44,241 nucleotides of DNA from an archaeon (GTDB lineage: Archaea > Micrarchaeota > Micrarchaeia > Anstonellales > Bilamarchaeaceae): contig JAGVNI010000020.1 in the NCBI GenBank assembly GCA_020053355.1, positions 1 through 44,241 on the forward strand. Direction: 5' to 3'. Below, in pieces: positions 7,664 to 15,138 of the stretch (position 1 is the first letter of the stretch; the number at the start of each line of letters is the position of its first letter). A program made the translations under genes and the position numbers. The notes beneath the pieces were generated by a model that was not told where the DNA came from, did no database searches, and saw only the letters and a list, made by a program, of their open reading frames with translations.

Positions 7664-8479
7664 ATGGCGCAGACGAACTTCAGCGGCATTATCAGCGAGA
7701 ACGACGCGGTATTCTCCGAGAGTGCCAGGCGTTTCCCTTCCGAATGCGCCCTGATGGAGGAAATCCTCGGGGCGTCGTTTTCCATATACCGCTCGCTTTC
7801 ACTCGATGGCGCAATGGACGGCCGCTCGCAGGACCTCCTCGCTTTCTTCTACCGCAACTGCGTCTACCTCCTGGCTTCGTACCAGCTGATTCGCCGCGGC
7901 CTCCTCGACCCGGCCGCAAACAACATGCGCACGGTATTCGAGACTATCATCTGGCAGTACGCATACCTGACAGACGACGCCATCTATGCGAATTTCAGGG
8001 AGATGGGGGCGATGGACGGGGACAAATTGAAGCTCATAAAGGGAGGCAAATGGTCGAACACCAAGGAGCGCGCCCTTGAGAACCTCCGGCGCAAATACAG
8101 CTTCCAGAAGATGGTGAAGCAGCTTTACTCCAAAGGGCACTACGAGAAACTCTTCTACAGCCAGTATTGGGCGTTCTGCCAGAAATCCCATTCCAGCACA
8201 TTCGGCATCAACCACAATACCCCCAACATGGCGGGCGGCAGGACATTCGACAATCCTGCGGATTCGGACGAGGTGCGCGGGAACCTCGCCGCTGCGCTCT
8301 ATCTCTCCTGCGAGAACATTGTCTGTTTCCTCAACTGCTTCTCCGGCCGGCTTCCCCAGGCGCGCATCGACGAAGCCCTGGGAATGGCGAATCGGATTAA
8401 CCAGGCGTTGCCGCCTTCCCCCGGACTCGCCCCGGACACGAAAACCCTGCCATTCGTCATCCGCTTCCGGGAAGTGTGA
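7664..8479 (+). CDS. Hypothetical helical protein
   Basis: 271 residues, largely alpha-helical, soluble. I do not recognise it with confidence. The stretch RRGLLDPAANNMRTVFETIIWQ and the following YL segment loosely resemble DUF5677/HEPN-type helical proteins of the form LLR-E-YL, but a clear HEPN R-x4-6-H catalytic motif is not evident. GGGGAGAG about seven bases before the ATG is a plausible ribosome binding site. The stop is four bases before the next gene, so it is probably cotranscribed with the flippase-like membrane protein. Whether it belongs with the peptidase cassettes upstream is unclear. Confidence 0.6.
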   Translation: MAQTNFSGIISENDAVFSESARRFPSECALMEEILGASFSIYRSLSLDGAMDGRSQDLLAFFYRNCVYLLASYQLIRRGLLDPAANNMRTVFETIIWQYAYLTDDAIYANFREMGAMDGDKLKLIKGGKWSNTKERALENLRRKYSFQKMVKQLYSKGHYEKLFYSQYWAFCQKSHSSTFGINHNTPNMAGGRTFDNPADSDEVRGNLAAALYLSCENIVCFLNCFSGRLPQARIDEALGMANRINQALPPSPGLAPDTKTLPFVIRFREV

Positions 8480-8483
8480 CCAC

Positions 8484-9455
8484 ATGGACCGCAAGACAAT
8501 ATTCATCATTGTAAACGCCGCGGTTTCAGTCGCGCTCGTGGCGGTTTTGCTCCAGTTCGTGGGAGTCGGCGACGTCCTGGAACGGATTGCCGGGATGGAC
8601 ATCGCGTACCTCGCCCTCAGCCTCCTCTCCCTCCTGGGGATGGACCTAATCATGTCATACCGCATTCAAATTCTTCTCGAAGACATGAAGGCAGGCATAC
8701 GCTTCATCGACATCCTCCGCTCGCATTTCGTCGGAATGCTCCTCGCCGATTTCACCCCGTCGCGCGCGGGCTATTTCGCCACAGCAGCAGCCCTCAGGTA
8801 TAATTACGGCGTTCCGTCCGAAAAAGCATTGCTCTCCATTTTCGGGCCGCAGATGTTCGATTTCGCCTTCAAGGTCGTTGCCGGCGGCCTCGCCATCCTA
8901 TACCTCATGTTCGTGTTCATCGGCCCGGGCCAGGGGCTGGTTCTGATAGCCGGGGCGTTCGTCGTCGGAGCCATAATCCTGATGATGCTGCTTGTGCTTT
9001 TTTCGAAAAGGTTCCTGGCATTGTTCGGATTTGCGCGGAAACTGCCGCTGGTCTCAAGTATCTATGATGTCCTCGTGCGGATGCAGGACAGCTCGCATGT
9101 AGTTGTCCGAAAGACACCTCACATCATAGCGCTCATCATGGTAAGCTGGGTCTTCCGCTCGCTCTCCTGGTTTTTTGCCGCGAAAGCGGTCGGCATCACC
9201 CTGGATACGGCGTTTCCGGAGGCGCTGTTCTACTTCTTCCTCCAGCCGCTTGTCACCATGCTCGAATTCGTCCCCTCGCCCACAATCGCGGGCCTGGGCC
9301 TGAGCGAAAGCGGCACGACATTGGTGTTCTCGCTCTTTGGCATCCCGCTGGCGCAGGCGGCGACGTTCGCGCTCATCGTCCGGTTCAAGAGCACGTTCCT
9401 CCATCTCCCGGCCGTTCCCGAAGCGCTCAGGGTTCCGCATGGGATGAATCGGTAG
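8484..9455 (+). CDS. UPF0104 / flippase-like (AglD/MprF transmembrane domain) protein
   Basis: 323 residues with about eight transmembrane helices. The pattern matches the UPF0104 (lysylphosphatidylglycerol synthase transmembrane region) family: an early LRSHFVGMLLADFTPSRAGYFATAAALRY motif, split here as LADFTPSRAGYF around residues 89-100, and a later IVRFKSTFLHLPAVPEAL end. Family members act in the membrane in lipid or lipid-linked sugar handling; in archaea some are near glycosylation genes. Start: the ATG at 8484, four bases after the previous stop; an in-frame ATG at 8319 would overlap the previous gene widely and is not preferred. Confidence 0.8.
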   Translation: MDRKTIFIIVNAAVSVALVAVLLQFVGVGDVLERIAGMDIAYLALSLLSLLGMDLIMSYRIQILLEDMKAGIRFIDILRSHFVGMLLADFTPSRAGYFATAAALRYNYGVPSEKALLSIFGPQMFDFAFKVVAGGLAILYLMFVFIGPGQGLVLIAGAFVVGAIILMMLLVLFSKRFLALFGFARKLPLVSSIYDVLVRMQDSSHVVVRKTPHIIALIMVSWVFRSLSWFFAAKAVGITLDTAFPEALFYFFLQPLVTMLEFVPSPTIAGLGLSESGTTLVFSLFGIPLAQAATFALIVRFKSTFLHLPAVPEALRVPHGMNR

Positions 9456-9499
9456 CTGGCAAGCAGTTTGGGCCAGCGGCGCAAGGAAGGGCCCGGATT

Positions 9500-10120
9500 T
9501 CAGAGGCGGATAAGGAACGTCGTGCGGTATAGCCTCTTGCCCTGGTCGCGGCCGACTAGCTTCTTGGTGATGAATGTCTTCAGGCCGAGGGCTGTCACGA
9601 CCGCGACGACCGCTTTGGAATCGCCGACATATATATCCAGACCGCCGTCCGTTTCCTCGCTTTTTGATATGAATGTGCGGTTCTCCAGCCTTTTAACCAG
9701 CATCTCCCCCTTCCCAAGCACGCGGAGCGGGTCCCCCCGCAACTGGATGATTGCCTGGTAATAGCCGCCGCTCATGCGCGAACACTGCTGGCAGATGGTC
9801 TTTTTCAAATCCAGCGGTATCGGCCTTTCAATCTTCGCCCCGCTTCCGCTCATGACGAATACCGCGACCTGCCTGTCCACATCATAATCCGCAGAGTCGT
9901 AATCGCCCTTGCATTTCGAGAGGAGGTACTTGGAAAGCCTCTTCGCGTTGTACGGAATCCATTCTCCCTGGAGGCGCACCATCTGGCACCTGGTGCACTG
10001 CTCGAATTCCATCCTGTCCGGGAGCTTCAACCTGACCGGGTAGTCGTACTTGCAGAAGGCGTCGATGAATTCGACCTCATCATCCGTCCTTCCGCATTTC
10101 GGGCACACAAGAACTGACAT
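9500..10120 (-). CDS. NMD3-like zinc-ribbon protein
   Basis: 206 residues with paired CxxC motifs: CPKC (6-9), CTRC (42-45) and CQQC in the middle, preceding a beta-rich region (GGYYQAIIQLRG). This is the layout of the archaeal NMD3 family, relatives of the eukaryotic adaptor for 60S subunit export and late large-subunit maturation. Archaea lack export, so a role in ribosome assembly or translation is inferred. It is shorter than many NMD3 proteins, with only the zinc-ribbon and following domain. It converges on the flippase-like gene and diverges from the DUF2070 gene. Confidence 0.8.
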   Translation of the reverse strand: MSVLVCPKCGRTDDEVEFIDAFCKYDYPVRLKLPDRMEFEQCTRCQMVRLQGEWIPYNAKRLSKYLLSKCKGDYDSADYDVDRQVAVFVMSGSGAKIERPIPLDLKKTICQQCSRMSGGYYQAIIQLRGDPLRVLGKGEMLVKRLENRTFISKSEETDGGLDIYVGDSKAVVAVVTALGLKTFITKKLVGRDQGKRLYRTTFLIRL

Positions 10121-10143
10121 ATCGTTTTAAACCATTGAGAATG

Positions 10144-10153
10144 ATATTAAAAA
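10144..10153 (+). promoter_or_regulatory. TATA-like box for the DUF2070 leader
   Basis: ATATTAAAAA, centred near 10148, would place transcription start near 10174, which is exactly where the first of three leader hairpins begins. The same A/T stretch could also serve the divergent NMD3-like gene on the other strand. Confidence 0.4.
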
Positions 10154-10173
10154 CCGATATTTTGGACGGCCGG

Positions 10174-10194
10174 ATGAAATGCCGGGCATTTCAT
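10174..10194 (+). promoter_or_regulatory. Leader hairpin 1 of DUF2070 mRNA
   Basis: Perfect 9-bp inverted repeat ATGAAATGC / GCATTTCAT around a 3-base CGG loop. It starts at the predicted 5' end of the transcript. First of three consecutive perfect 9-bp hairpins before the start codon. Confidence 0.6.
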
Positions 10195-10196
10195 AG

Positions 10197-10227
10197 GCCC
10201 GCAGAACAATTCGTTGTTCTGCCGGGC
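10197..10227 (+). promoter_or_regulatory. Leader hairpin 2 of DUF2070 mRNA (UUCG loop)
   Basis: Perfect 9-bp inverted repeat GCAGAACAA / TTGTTCTGC (10201-10222) closed by TTCG, a very stable UUCG-type tetraloop sequence. GCCC (10197-10200) and GGGC (10224-10227) extend the stem by four pairs past one bulged C. Confidence 0.65.
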
Positions 10228-10241
10228 GCACCGCCCAAGAT

Positions 10242-10265
10242 ATCTGAAAGTGGTGACTTTCAGAT
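10242..10265 (+). promoter_or_regulatory. Leader hairpin 3 of DUF2070 mRNA, presenting the RBS in its loop
   Basis: Perfect 9-bp inverted repeat ATCTGAAAG / CTTTCAGAT around the six-base loop TGGTGA. The loop holds the GGTGA Shine-Dalgarno-like sequence, and the last two paired bases are the AT of the start codon (10264). Folding would hold the start codon in a stem while showing the ribosome binding site in a loop, a design suited to translational control. Confidence 0.65.
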
Positions 10266-12024
10266 GAGCAAGAACATCAACCAGGCCGTCAACCTCACAT
10301 CCTACTTCATCAGCCTCCCTCCGGCACGGTACATCGTTCTCTCAATCGTGCTGCTGGGCATAGCGTTCGGGCTCATAATCAACCTCGGCTCAGACAAGCC
10401 AATCCAGAGCGCTGTCGCAGACGGGCTCATGCTGCTCTCGCTTCCTGCCCTCATCTCATCGGCGGCAATCAAGCTGATGAGCCGCAAGATGCCTTATCGG
10501 AGGATAGCGGCAACGGCATTCGGGGGCGAAGCGGTTTATGCCATCGCCTACGGCGCAAGCCTGCTCCTATCCGGCGCAAACCCTTTCCTTGCGCAGCTCG
10601 TGCTTTTCCTCGGCGCCGCGATTGTCGTGGTATTCTGGTATGTCATCGCGCGCTTCGTCTTCATGCACAAGTACCGCTCCCTTCTTTTCGCGATACTCCA
10701 GCTGCTCCTCTACCTGGTATTCCTCGTAAGCAACCAGGCGCTTTACGTCTCTGACGAGCCGTTCCTGGGCACAGCGGCCAAATTCTTCATCTCATCTGCG
10801 GTCCTCCTGGCCGCCCTCATGCTTTTTTTCTTCATCATCAACGCCCCGATGAAGAAAAACCTCGGCCTCAGCAGCACGGACGCGATGTCGTACCTTTTCA
10901 GCCAGTGGCTATACCACAACAAGGACGTCGAGAAGGTGTTCGAGCATGTCGGCGAGGACGTGAGGACGCTTCTGTGCGTATCCGGCTTCAAGCGCAAGGA
11001 CGGCACGATATTTTTCGTCACTCCGTATGTCCATTACGGCCCTTTCGGGAACCTTGGCGGGAGCGAATTCTCCCACCTCCTGGCGTCAGAAATCGACCGG
11101 CAGTACAAATCGAGGACGTTCGTCTTCCATGGCACCGTGACGCATGACCTGAATCCTGTCGCGACATCCGAGATTTCCAAGATTCTCTCCGCGTTCGGCT
11201 CGTCCTTGAAAGATGCGGCATACCGGGATGCGCAGGTCTCGCTGTCGGTCGGCAGGATGGACGAATGCAGGGCCGAAGCCCTGAGAATAAACGATTCCGC
11301 CATCATAGGGCTCAGCCGCGCCCCCGAGGTCACCGAAGACATCAACTTCGGCCTCGGCCTTGCCATGATGTTCGAAGCAGAGAAGCATGTCGGGAAAGCG
11401 ATGGTAATAGACCAGCATAATGCGGAAACCGGCGACATAACCAGCTTCGAGCCGGGCAGCCTGGCCGGATTCCGGTACATCAGCGCAATCCGGGATGCGC
11501 TTTCGCAAAAAACCGCAAACAAGCCCCTTAAGGTGGGGGCGGCCTTCCGAACCATCGATTCGGACGTCGTGGGCAAGGCGGGGATAAAAGTCGCCGTTTT
11601 CTCATCCTCTCCCGAATACGTCCTTGTCCTGATAGATTCCAACGGCGTCACCCCCGGTTTCCGGGAACGCATCGCGTCCGAGGTAAAAAAACTGGGGGAA
11701 AAAATGGGGCGCGAATTCACTGTCGGCGTCTTCACTACGGACACCCACCAGACGAACATGGTCCGCGGGGTCCTCAACCCGCTGAAAGAAGAGGATGAAG
11801 CGCTCCGGACCATCACCGACGCCGCCACGGAGGCCGCATCAGACATGCAGGTCGCCAAATACTTCTCTGACACGCGCTGGTTCGACATTCGCGTACTGGG
11901 GGCAAAACAGTCGATTGAAGTCATATCCACTGTGAACTCGATTGTGGCCGTCGCCAAAATAACCCTCCCGCTCGTTTTCCTCGGCGGGCTCCTGCTGCTG
12001 CTTGCAATAGCGACAAAGTTCTGA
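10264..12024 (+). CDS. DUF2070 family archaeal membrane protein
   Basis: 586 residues. About seven N-terminal transmembrane helices (roughly 12-200) are followed by a long soluble domain and a C-terminal helix. The soluble part has histidine-rich motifs typical of DUF2070: VHYGPFGNLGGSEF, FHGTVTHDLNP, VIDQHNAETGDI and TTDTHQTN, which look like a metal or nucleotide site. Function of the family is unknown; it is nearly confined to archaea. The start at 10264 is set by GGTGA seven bases upstream; the frame is open back to 10135 but that part consists of the leader hairpins. The structured leader suggests translational regulation. Confidence 0.85.
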   Translation: MSKNINQAVNLTSYFISLPPARYIVLSIVLLGIAFGLIINLGSDKPIQSAVADGLMLLSLPALISSAAIKLMSRKMPYRRIAATAFGGEAVYAIAYGASLLLSGANPFLAQLVLFLGAAIVVVFWYVIARFVFMHKYRSLLFAILQLLLYLVFLVSNQALYVSDEPFLGTAAKFFISSAVLLAALMLFFFIINAPMKKNLGLSSTDAMSYLFSQWLYHNKDVEKVFEHVGEDVRTLLCVSGFKRKDGTIFFVTPYVHYGPFGNLGGSEFSHLLASEIDRQYKSRTFVFHGTVTHDLNPVATSEISKILSAFGSSLKDAAYRDAQVSLSVGRMDECRAEALRINDSAIIGLSRAPEVTEDINFGLGLAMMFEAEKHVGKAMVIDQHNAETGDITSFEPGSLAGFRYISAIRDALSQKTANKPLKVGAAFRTIDSDVVGKAGIKVAVFSSSPEYVLVLIDSNGVTPGFRERIASEVKKLGEKMGREFTVGVFTTDTHQTNMVRGVLNPLKEEDEALRTITDAATEAASDMQVAKYFSDTRWFDIRVLGAKQSIEVISTVNSIVAVAKITLPLVFLGGLLLLLAIATKF

Positions 12025-12187
12025 TTAGGCTGCCCTGCCCCGGGCGCGCGCGGGCTGTTTCGCTGGGACGCACGGTTGATTTATAATCATTTCCCACCTA
12101 TAACCACTTAATTCCCAAGCACTCAGTGTCATCAAGCACTCAGCGCCACCCATCGGGAGAACGCCAGACAAAAAACAAGGTGAAAAA
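12025..12187 (+). promoter_or_regulatory. Intergenic region with promoter and a short direct repeat
   Basis: The gap after DUF2070 contains TTTATAATC (12079-12087), a good TATA box for the downstream small gene with a leader of roughly 80 bases, and a direct repeat of AAGCACTCAG at about 12117 and 12135. No conserved RNA was recognised. Confidence 0.35.
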
Positions 12188-12391
12188 ATGAAACCCCCAG
12201 TTCCAAAAAGTCTCGATTTGCAGGCAGTATACAGCGAAGTGAACCGGCTGCGGAGGCGCGACGGCCTCGAGCCGGTCGGCGGCCTTGGTTTTGCCGCAAA
12301 ACTTGTCAGCCACTTCCACGAATCCGAATGCCCGCGCGTCGCAGAAGCGCTCCGGAACGTCGAGCGGCAGTGCGGCTGCCCGACCCAGTAG
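12188..12391 (+). CDS. Small hypothetical protein with C-terminal cysteines
   Basis: 67 residues, basic and helical, ending ECPRV...QCGCPTQ with three cysteines near the C-terminus. GGTGA lies six to seven bases before the ATG and a TATA box about 105 bases upstream, so it looks like a real small gene. No family recognised. The stop lies one base from the stop of the convergent deaminase gene. The cysteines could bind metal, but the spacing does not match a standard zinc ribbon. Confidence 0.5.
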   Translation: MKPPVPKSLDLQAVYSEVNRLRRRDGLEPVGGLGFAAKLVSHFHESECPRVAEALRNVERQCGCPTQ

Positions 12392-12392
12392 G

Positions 12393-12866
12393 CTAGTACG
12401 TCTTTTTCCCTTTCCTGCTTTTCCAGAAATCAAGGAGCGCCAGGCACTCAGCCCTCATGAAACCGCTCTTGATTCCGACTTTCGAGCGCCCCGCGCTTTT
12501 CATCTTCCTGTTGCTTAAGGTCAGCTCCGAAAACCCGAGACTTTTCACGTCGGATATGCCTGTTCCGTAGACGATGGCCTTCGCCTTGGCCCAGTGGATT
12601 GCGGAAAAGCACATCGGGCAGGGCTCGGTCGTAGAATAGACGACGCACCCTTCCAGCTCGTGGGACCCCAGCTTCCTGCACGCGAGCCTTATCGCGTTCA
12701 TCTCGGCATGGTTTGTGGCGTCCTTTTTTGTGAGGACCGTGTTATGCGCAACGGCCACGACCTTGTTTCCCCTGACGATGCAGGAGCCGAAAGGCGAATT
12801 CCCCTTCATGACCCCTTCCATCGCCTTCGCGATTGCCTTTTCCATGAACAACTTTTCCCGGACCAT
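12393..12866 (-). CDS. Nucleoside/guanine deaminase (cytidine deaminase superfamily)
   Basis: 157 residues, the usual length of GuaD and TadA-type proteins. It has the zinc-binding and catalytic motifs NHAEMNAIR (HAE) and TTEPCPMCFSAIHWA (PCxxC), and ends KGKKTY, much like Bacillus GuaD ending KKEY. These enzymes hydrolytically deaminate guanine or a related base. TadA-like tRNA editing is an alternative, but the long C-terminal tail and IHWAKAKAIVYGTGI segment favour GuaD. GGGTGG about seven bases before the ATG is a likely ribosome binding site; it is probably cotranscribed behind the DUF63 gene. Confidence 0.8.
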   Translation of the reverse strand: MVREKLFMEKAIAKAMEGVMKGNSPFGSCIVRGNKVVAVAHNTVLTKKDATNHAEMNAIRLACRKLGSHELEGCVVYSTTEPCPMCFSAIHWAKAKAIVYGTGISDVKSLGFSELTLSNRKMKSAGRSKVGIKSGFMRAECLALLDFWKSRKGKKTY

Positions 12867-12887
12867 ATGTATTCCACCCCGTTGCCG

Positions 12888-13721
12888 CTACGCCGCTATG
12901 ACCATCCTGAGTATGTCCCGTATGCCTGGCGCAAAGCCCATTATCATCAGCACCAGCGCGACAAAATGCCTGTCTTCCTCATCCATCTTCTCCTCTTTTA
13001 GGACATGCGCCGCAGCGAACGCTATCCCGACTTTCAGGAGGTAGAACGCGAAGAAGGTGCCGAAGAACGCGCCGATGAACCCTCCGACGACGTGCTGCTC
13101 GAAATAGGCCACGCCGGACACCTTGGAGAAGATATCTATGACAAAGAACGTCGCCGCCCCATCCAGCGCCTGGCCTGCCACGACGAGGACGAGCGCCTTG
13201 TCCGCAAAATGCCGCCATGCCAACCAAGCAGGAACTATCGCTAGCGCTATTATCGGCAGCGCGTAGGCGGCATATGACATGAATGGGACGAGAAGGAGGA
13301 AGTGGGGCAGCCAGAGCATCATTCCGGCATACGCAAGCCATTCCACCCTCTTCATCCTATATAATATCGCAAGGGAAGCGAGCAGCAGCCCCGCAGTCAG
13401 GATGTATACCCCCGGGCTTACAGTCAGGTAGCCGTAATCCCAGAGGTGGCTGTCGAGGACCATCTGGTGGATGGGCGTGATTGGGAGGAACTTCCCGTTG
13501 TCGATCGCGTCCGTGACTACCCGTATCGTCGAGCCGAAAAGCACGAAGCAGAGGACGCCCCGCATGAATGTCTCGTCTATTTTCACCCGTCCTTTCAGGA
13601 TGAGCCTCAGCGCGTAGACCGAGGCGATGGCGATTATCGCATAAGCGAGGGTGTTCACCAGATTATAGCCGGAGCGGTCCCAAATCGGGCGGACAAAGTA
13701 ATCGTATATAAAGTTATCCAT
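12888..13721 (-). CDS. DUF63 family archaeal membrane protein
   Basis: 277 residues with about eight transmembrane helices. The N-terminus (FVRPIWDRSGYNLVNTLAYA) and the following FGSTIRVVTDAI segment and HLWDYGYLTVSPGVY motif are typical of DUF63, an archaea-specific membrane family of unknown function. The downstream GuaD-like gene begins 21 bases after its stop. Its TATA box (13755-13763, reverse strand) lies inside the divergent Rpp21 gene, so the two promoters interlock. Confidence 0.85.
   Translation of the reverse strand: MDNFIYDYFVRPIWDRSGYNLVNTLAYAIIAIASVYALRLILKGRVKIDETFMRGVLCFVLFGSTIRVVTDAIDNGKFLPITPIHQMVLDSHLWDYGYLTVSPGVYILTAGLLLASLAILYRMKRVEWLAYAGMMLWLPHFLLLVPFMSYAAYALPIIALAIVPAWLAWRHFADKALVLVVAGQALDGAATFFVIDIFSKVSGVAYFEQHVVGGFIGAFFGTFFAFYLLKVGIAFAAAHVLKEEKMDEEDRHFVALVLMIMGFAPGIRDILRMVIAA
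13705..13713 (+). promoter_or_regulatory. TATA box of the Rpp21 gene
   Basis: TATATAAAG, centred about 25 bases before the ATG at 13734, fits a leaderless transcript. It lies within the first codons of the divergent DUF63 gene. Confidence 0.6.
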
Positions 13722-13733
13722 CGAACCAACTGC

Positions 13734-14033
13734 ATGCAGAGTTCGCGGAAAAGCATTATAAATTCAAGCGTGCGCTCGTCGATAGCCAAGCTGCTGGCGC
13801 AGGCGCGCGACAATTACTCTGCCAAGAAGCCCGAGCGCTCGAATAGGTGCGTGAAAATGGCCTTCGAGCTCCTGAAAAAGCACCGGACCAGGCTCCCGAC
13901 CGAGCTGCGCAACAGCTTCTGCAGGAAATGCCTTTCCGTATGGATACCTGGCGAGACCGCGACGGTTTCCTTTGACCGGAAAAACGACTGCCTCAGGATT
14001 AGATGCAAATGCGGGCATTCCAAGCGGCTTTAG
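13734..14033 (+). CDS. rnp4: RNase P protein component 4 (Rpp21/Rpr2)
   Basis: 99 residues. The core LLAQARDNYSAKKPERSNRCVKMA is the two-helix Rpr2/Rpp21 signature. The C-terminal zinc ribbon uses C63-x2-C66 (FCRKCLSVWIPG) and C91-x-C93 (IRCKCGHSKRL); the second pair is spaced CxC rather than CxxC. The protein joins Rpp29 and the RNase P RNA in maturing tRNA 5' ends. Start from the TATA box 25 bases upstream; an upstream in-frame extension to 13446 would run antisense through the DUF63 gene and is rejected. The RNase P RNA gene was not identified with certainty in the window. Confidence 0.85.
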   Translation: MQSSRKSIINSSVRSSIAKLLAQARDNYSAKKPERSNRCVKMAFELLKKHRTRLPTELRNSFCRKCLSVWIPGETATVSFDRKNDCLRIRCKCGHSKRL

Positions 14034-14057
14034 GGCCTTAGAAGGGATTAAGGGATA

Positions 14058-14067
14058 TTTTTTAAAA
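14058..14067 (+). promoter_or_regulatory. TATA box of the prenyl synthase gene
   Basis: TTTTTTAAAA, centred about 27 bases before the ATG at 14090, indicates leaderless transcription. Confidence 0.55.
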
Positions 14068-14089
14068 CCGGACAAATCAAGGTTGTGCC

Positions 14090-15076
14090 ATGGAACTTTA
14101 CCCTCACATCACCCCGCATCTTTCACGCGTAGAAGCCCTCATGGAGGAGGCCCTCGGACATGAGGACGAGCGGGTCTACGGCATGCTGCTGCCATTCATC
14201 CGGCGCGGAGGAAAGCGGATCCGGCCCGCCCTGACGCTCCTCTCATGCGGAGCATCCGGGGGGGAGTATGCGGGCGCGGTCTTTCCCGCCTCCATAATCG
14301 AATTGTTCCACAACTTCACGCTCATACACGACGATATCGAGGACGACTCCCGCTTCCGGCGCGGCGAGCCGGCTTTGCATGTGAGCCATGGGGTCGCGAT
14401 TGCGCTGAACTCGGGCGACGCCCTCTACACGCTCCTCTGGAAGAGGCTCGTGTCGCTGGATATGGCGCCGAAACGCCTGATACGCCTCCAGGCGCTCTAT
14501 GCCGAGTCCTTCAAGCGCGTCGTGGACGGGCAGGGGCTTGAGCTTTCATGGATTCGGAGCGGGCGTTTCGATGTCAGCGAGGACGAATACCTCCATATGA
14601 TAGGCGGGAAGACCTCGGCGCTGATGGGGCTTTCCTGCGAGACCGGCGCCTTGATATCCGGATCATCCGCCCGCATGTGCCGCTCCCTCCGCTCTTACGG
14701 GGAGAAAATCGGCGCGGCATTCCAGATACAGGACGACGTGCTGAACCTCACCGGCGATTTCGAGAAGTACAAGAAAGAGATTGGCGGCGACATATCCGAA
14801 GGGAAGCGGACGCTCATGGTGGTCCATTTCCTGGCTCGCGCCCCCAAACCCGAGCGGGACCGCCTCATATCGATACTTTCGTCGCATTCCCATGTCCAGG
14901 CGGACCTGGACTGGGCGATAAGCGCCCTGGAAAAGCAAGGCTCCATCGGTTACGCCCGCGAGCGGGCGAAAAAGCTCGTGGATGAGGCGAGGGGGGAACT
15001 CACGCGGCTTCCGGAGTCGGAGGACCGGCGCTCGCTTGAAAATATCGCGTCTTATGTGATTAACCGCGAAAGATGA
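14090..15076 (+). CDS. Polyprenyl (geranylgeranyl-type) diphosphate synthase
   Basis: 328 residues, normal length. Features in order: GGKRIRPALTLLSCGA, the first aspartate-rich motif DDIED (81-85), RFRRGEPALHVSHG, and the second motif DDVLN (215-219) in FQIQDDVLNLTGD followed by KEIGGDISEGKRTLMVV. These are the signatures of trans-isoprenyl diphosphate synthases, which condense IPP onto allylic diphosphates; in archaea they make the GGPP used for ether lipids. The last residue of the second motif is N rather than D, which also occurs in functional GGPP synthases. Product length cannot be fixed by eye. The IPP isomerase at 28666 supplies the same pathway. Confidence 0.9.
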   Translation: MELYPHITPHLSRVEALMEEALGHEDERVYGMLLPFIRRGGKRIRPALTLLSCGASGGEYAGAVFPASIIELFHNFTLIHDDIEDDSRFRRGEPALHVSHGVAIALNSGDALYTLLWKRLVSLDMAPKRLIRLQALYAESFKRVVDGQGLELSWIRSGRFDVSEDEYLHMIGGKTSALMGLSCETGALISGSSARMCRSLRSYGEKIGAAFQIQDDVLNLTGDFEKYKKEIGGDISEGKRTLMVVHFLARAPKPERDRLISILSSHSHVQADLDWAISALEKQGSIGYARERAKKLVDEARGELTRLPESEDRRSLENIASYVINRER

Positions 15077-15107
15077 GAAAGACTGGGGGGCAAGAATGAT
15101 GAAAAAG

Positions 15108-15119
15108 TATATAAATATA
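15108..15119 (+). promoter_or_regulatory. Strong TATA box
   Basis: TATATAAATATA is centred about 26 bases before the ATG at 15139. It is one of the best TATA matches in the window, so the surface-protein operon is probably well expressed. Confidence 0.65.
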
Positions 15120-15138
15120 CGAGGATAATCATCTACCA

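Noticed and set aside
7664-8479. HEPN-type RNase toxin
   Set aside because: Overall helical shape is suggestive, but no clear R-x4-6-H motif and no paired antitoxin gene were found.
10135-10263. N-terminal extension of the DUF2070 protein from an ATG at 10135
   Set aside because: The extension would be encoded by the three perfect hairpins, and the ATG at 10264 has a well-placed GGTGA. The frame being open there appears accidental.
12117-12144. Direct repeat AAGCACTCAG as an operator
   Set aside because: Only two copies with no dyad symmetry; too little to call a regulatory site.
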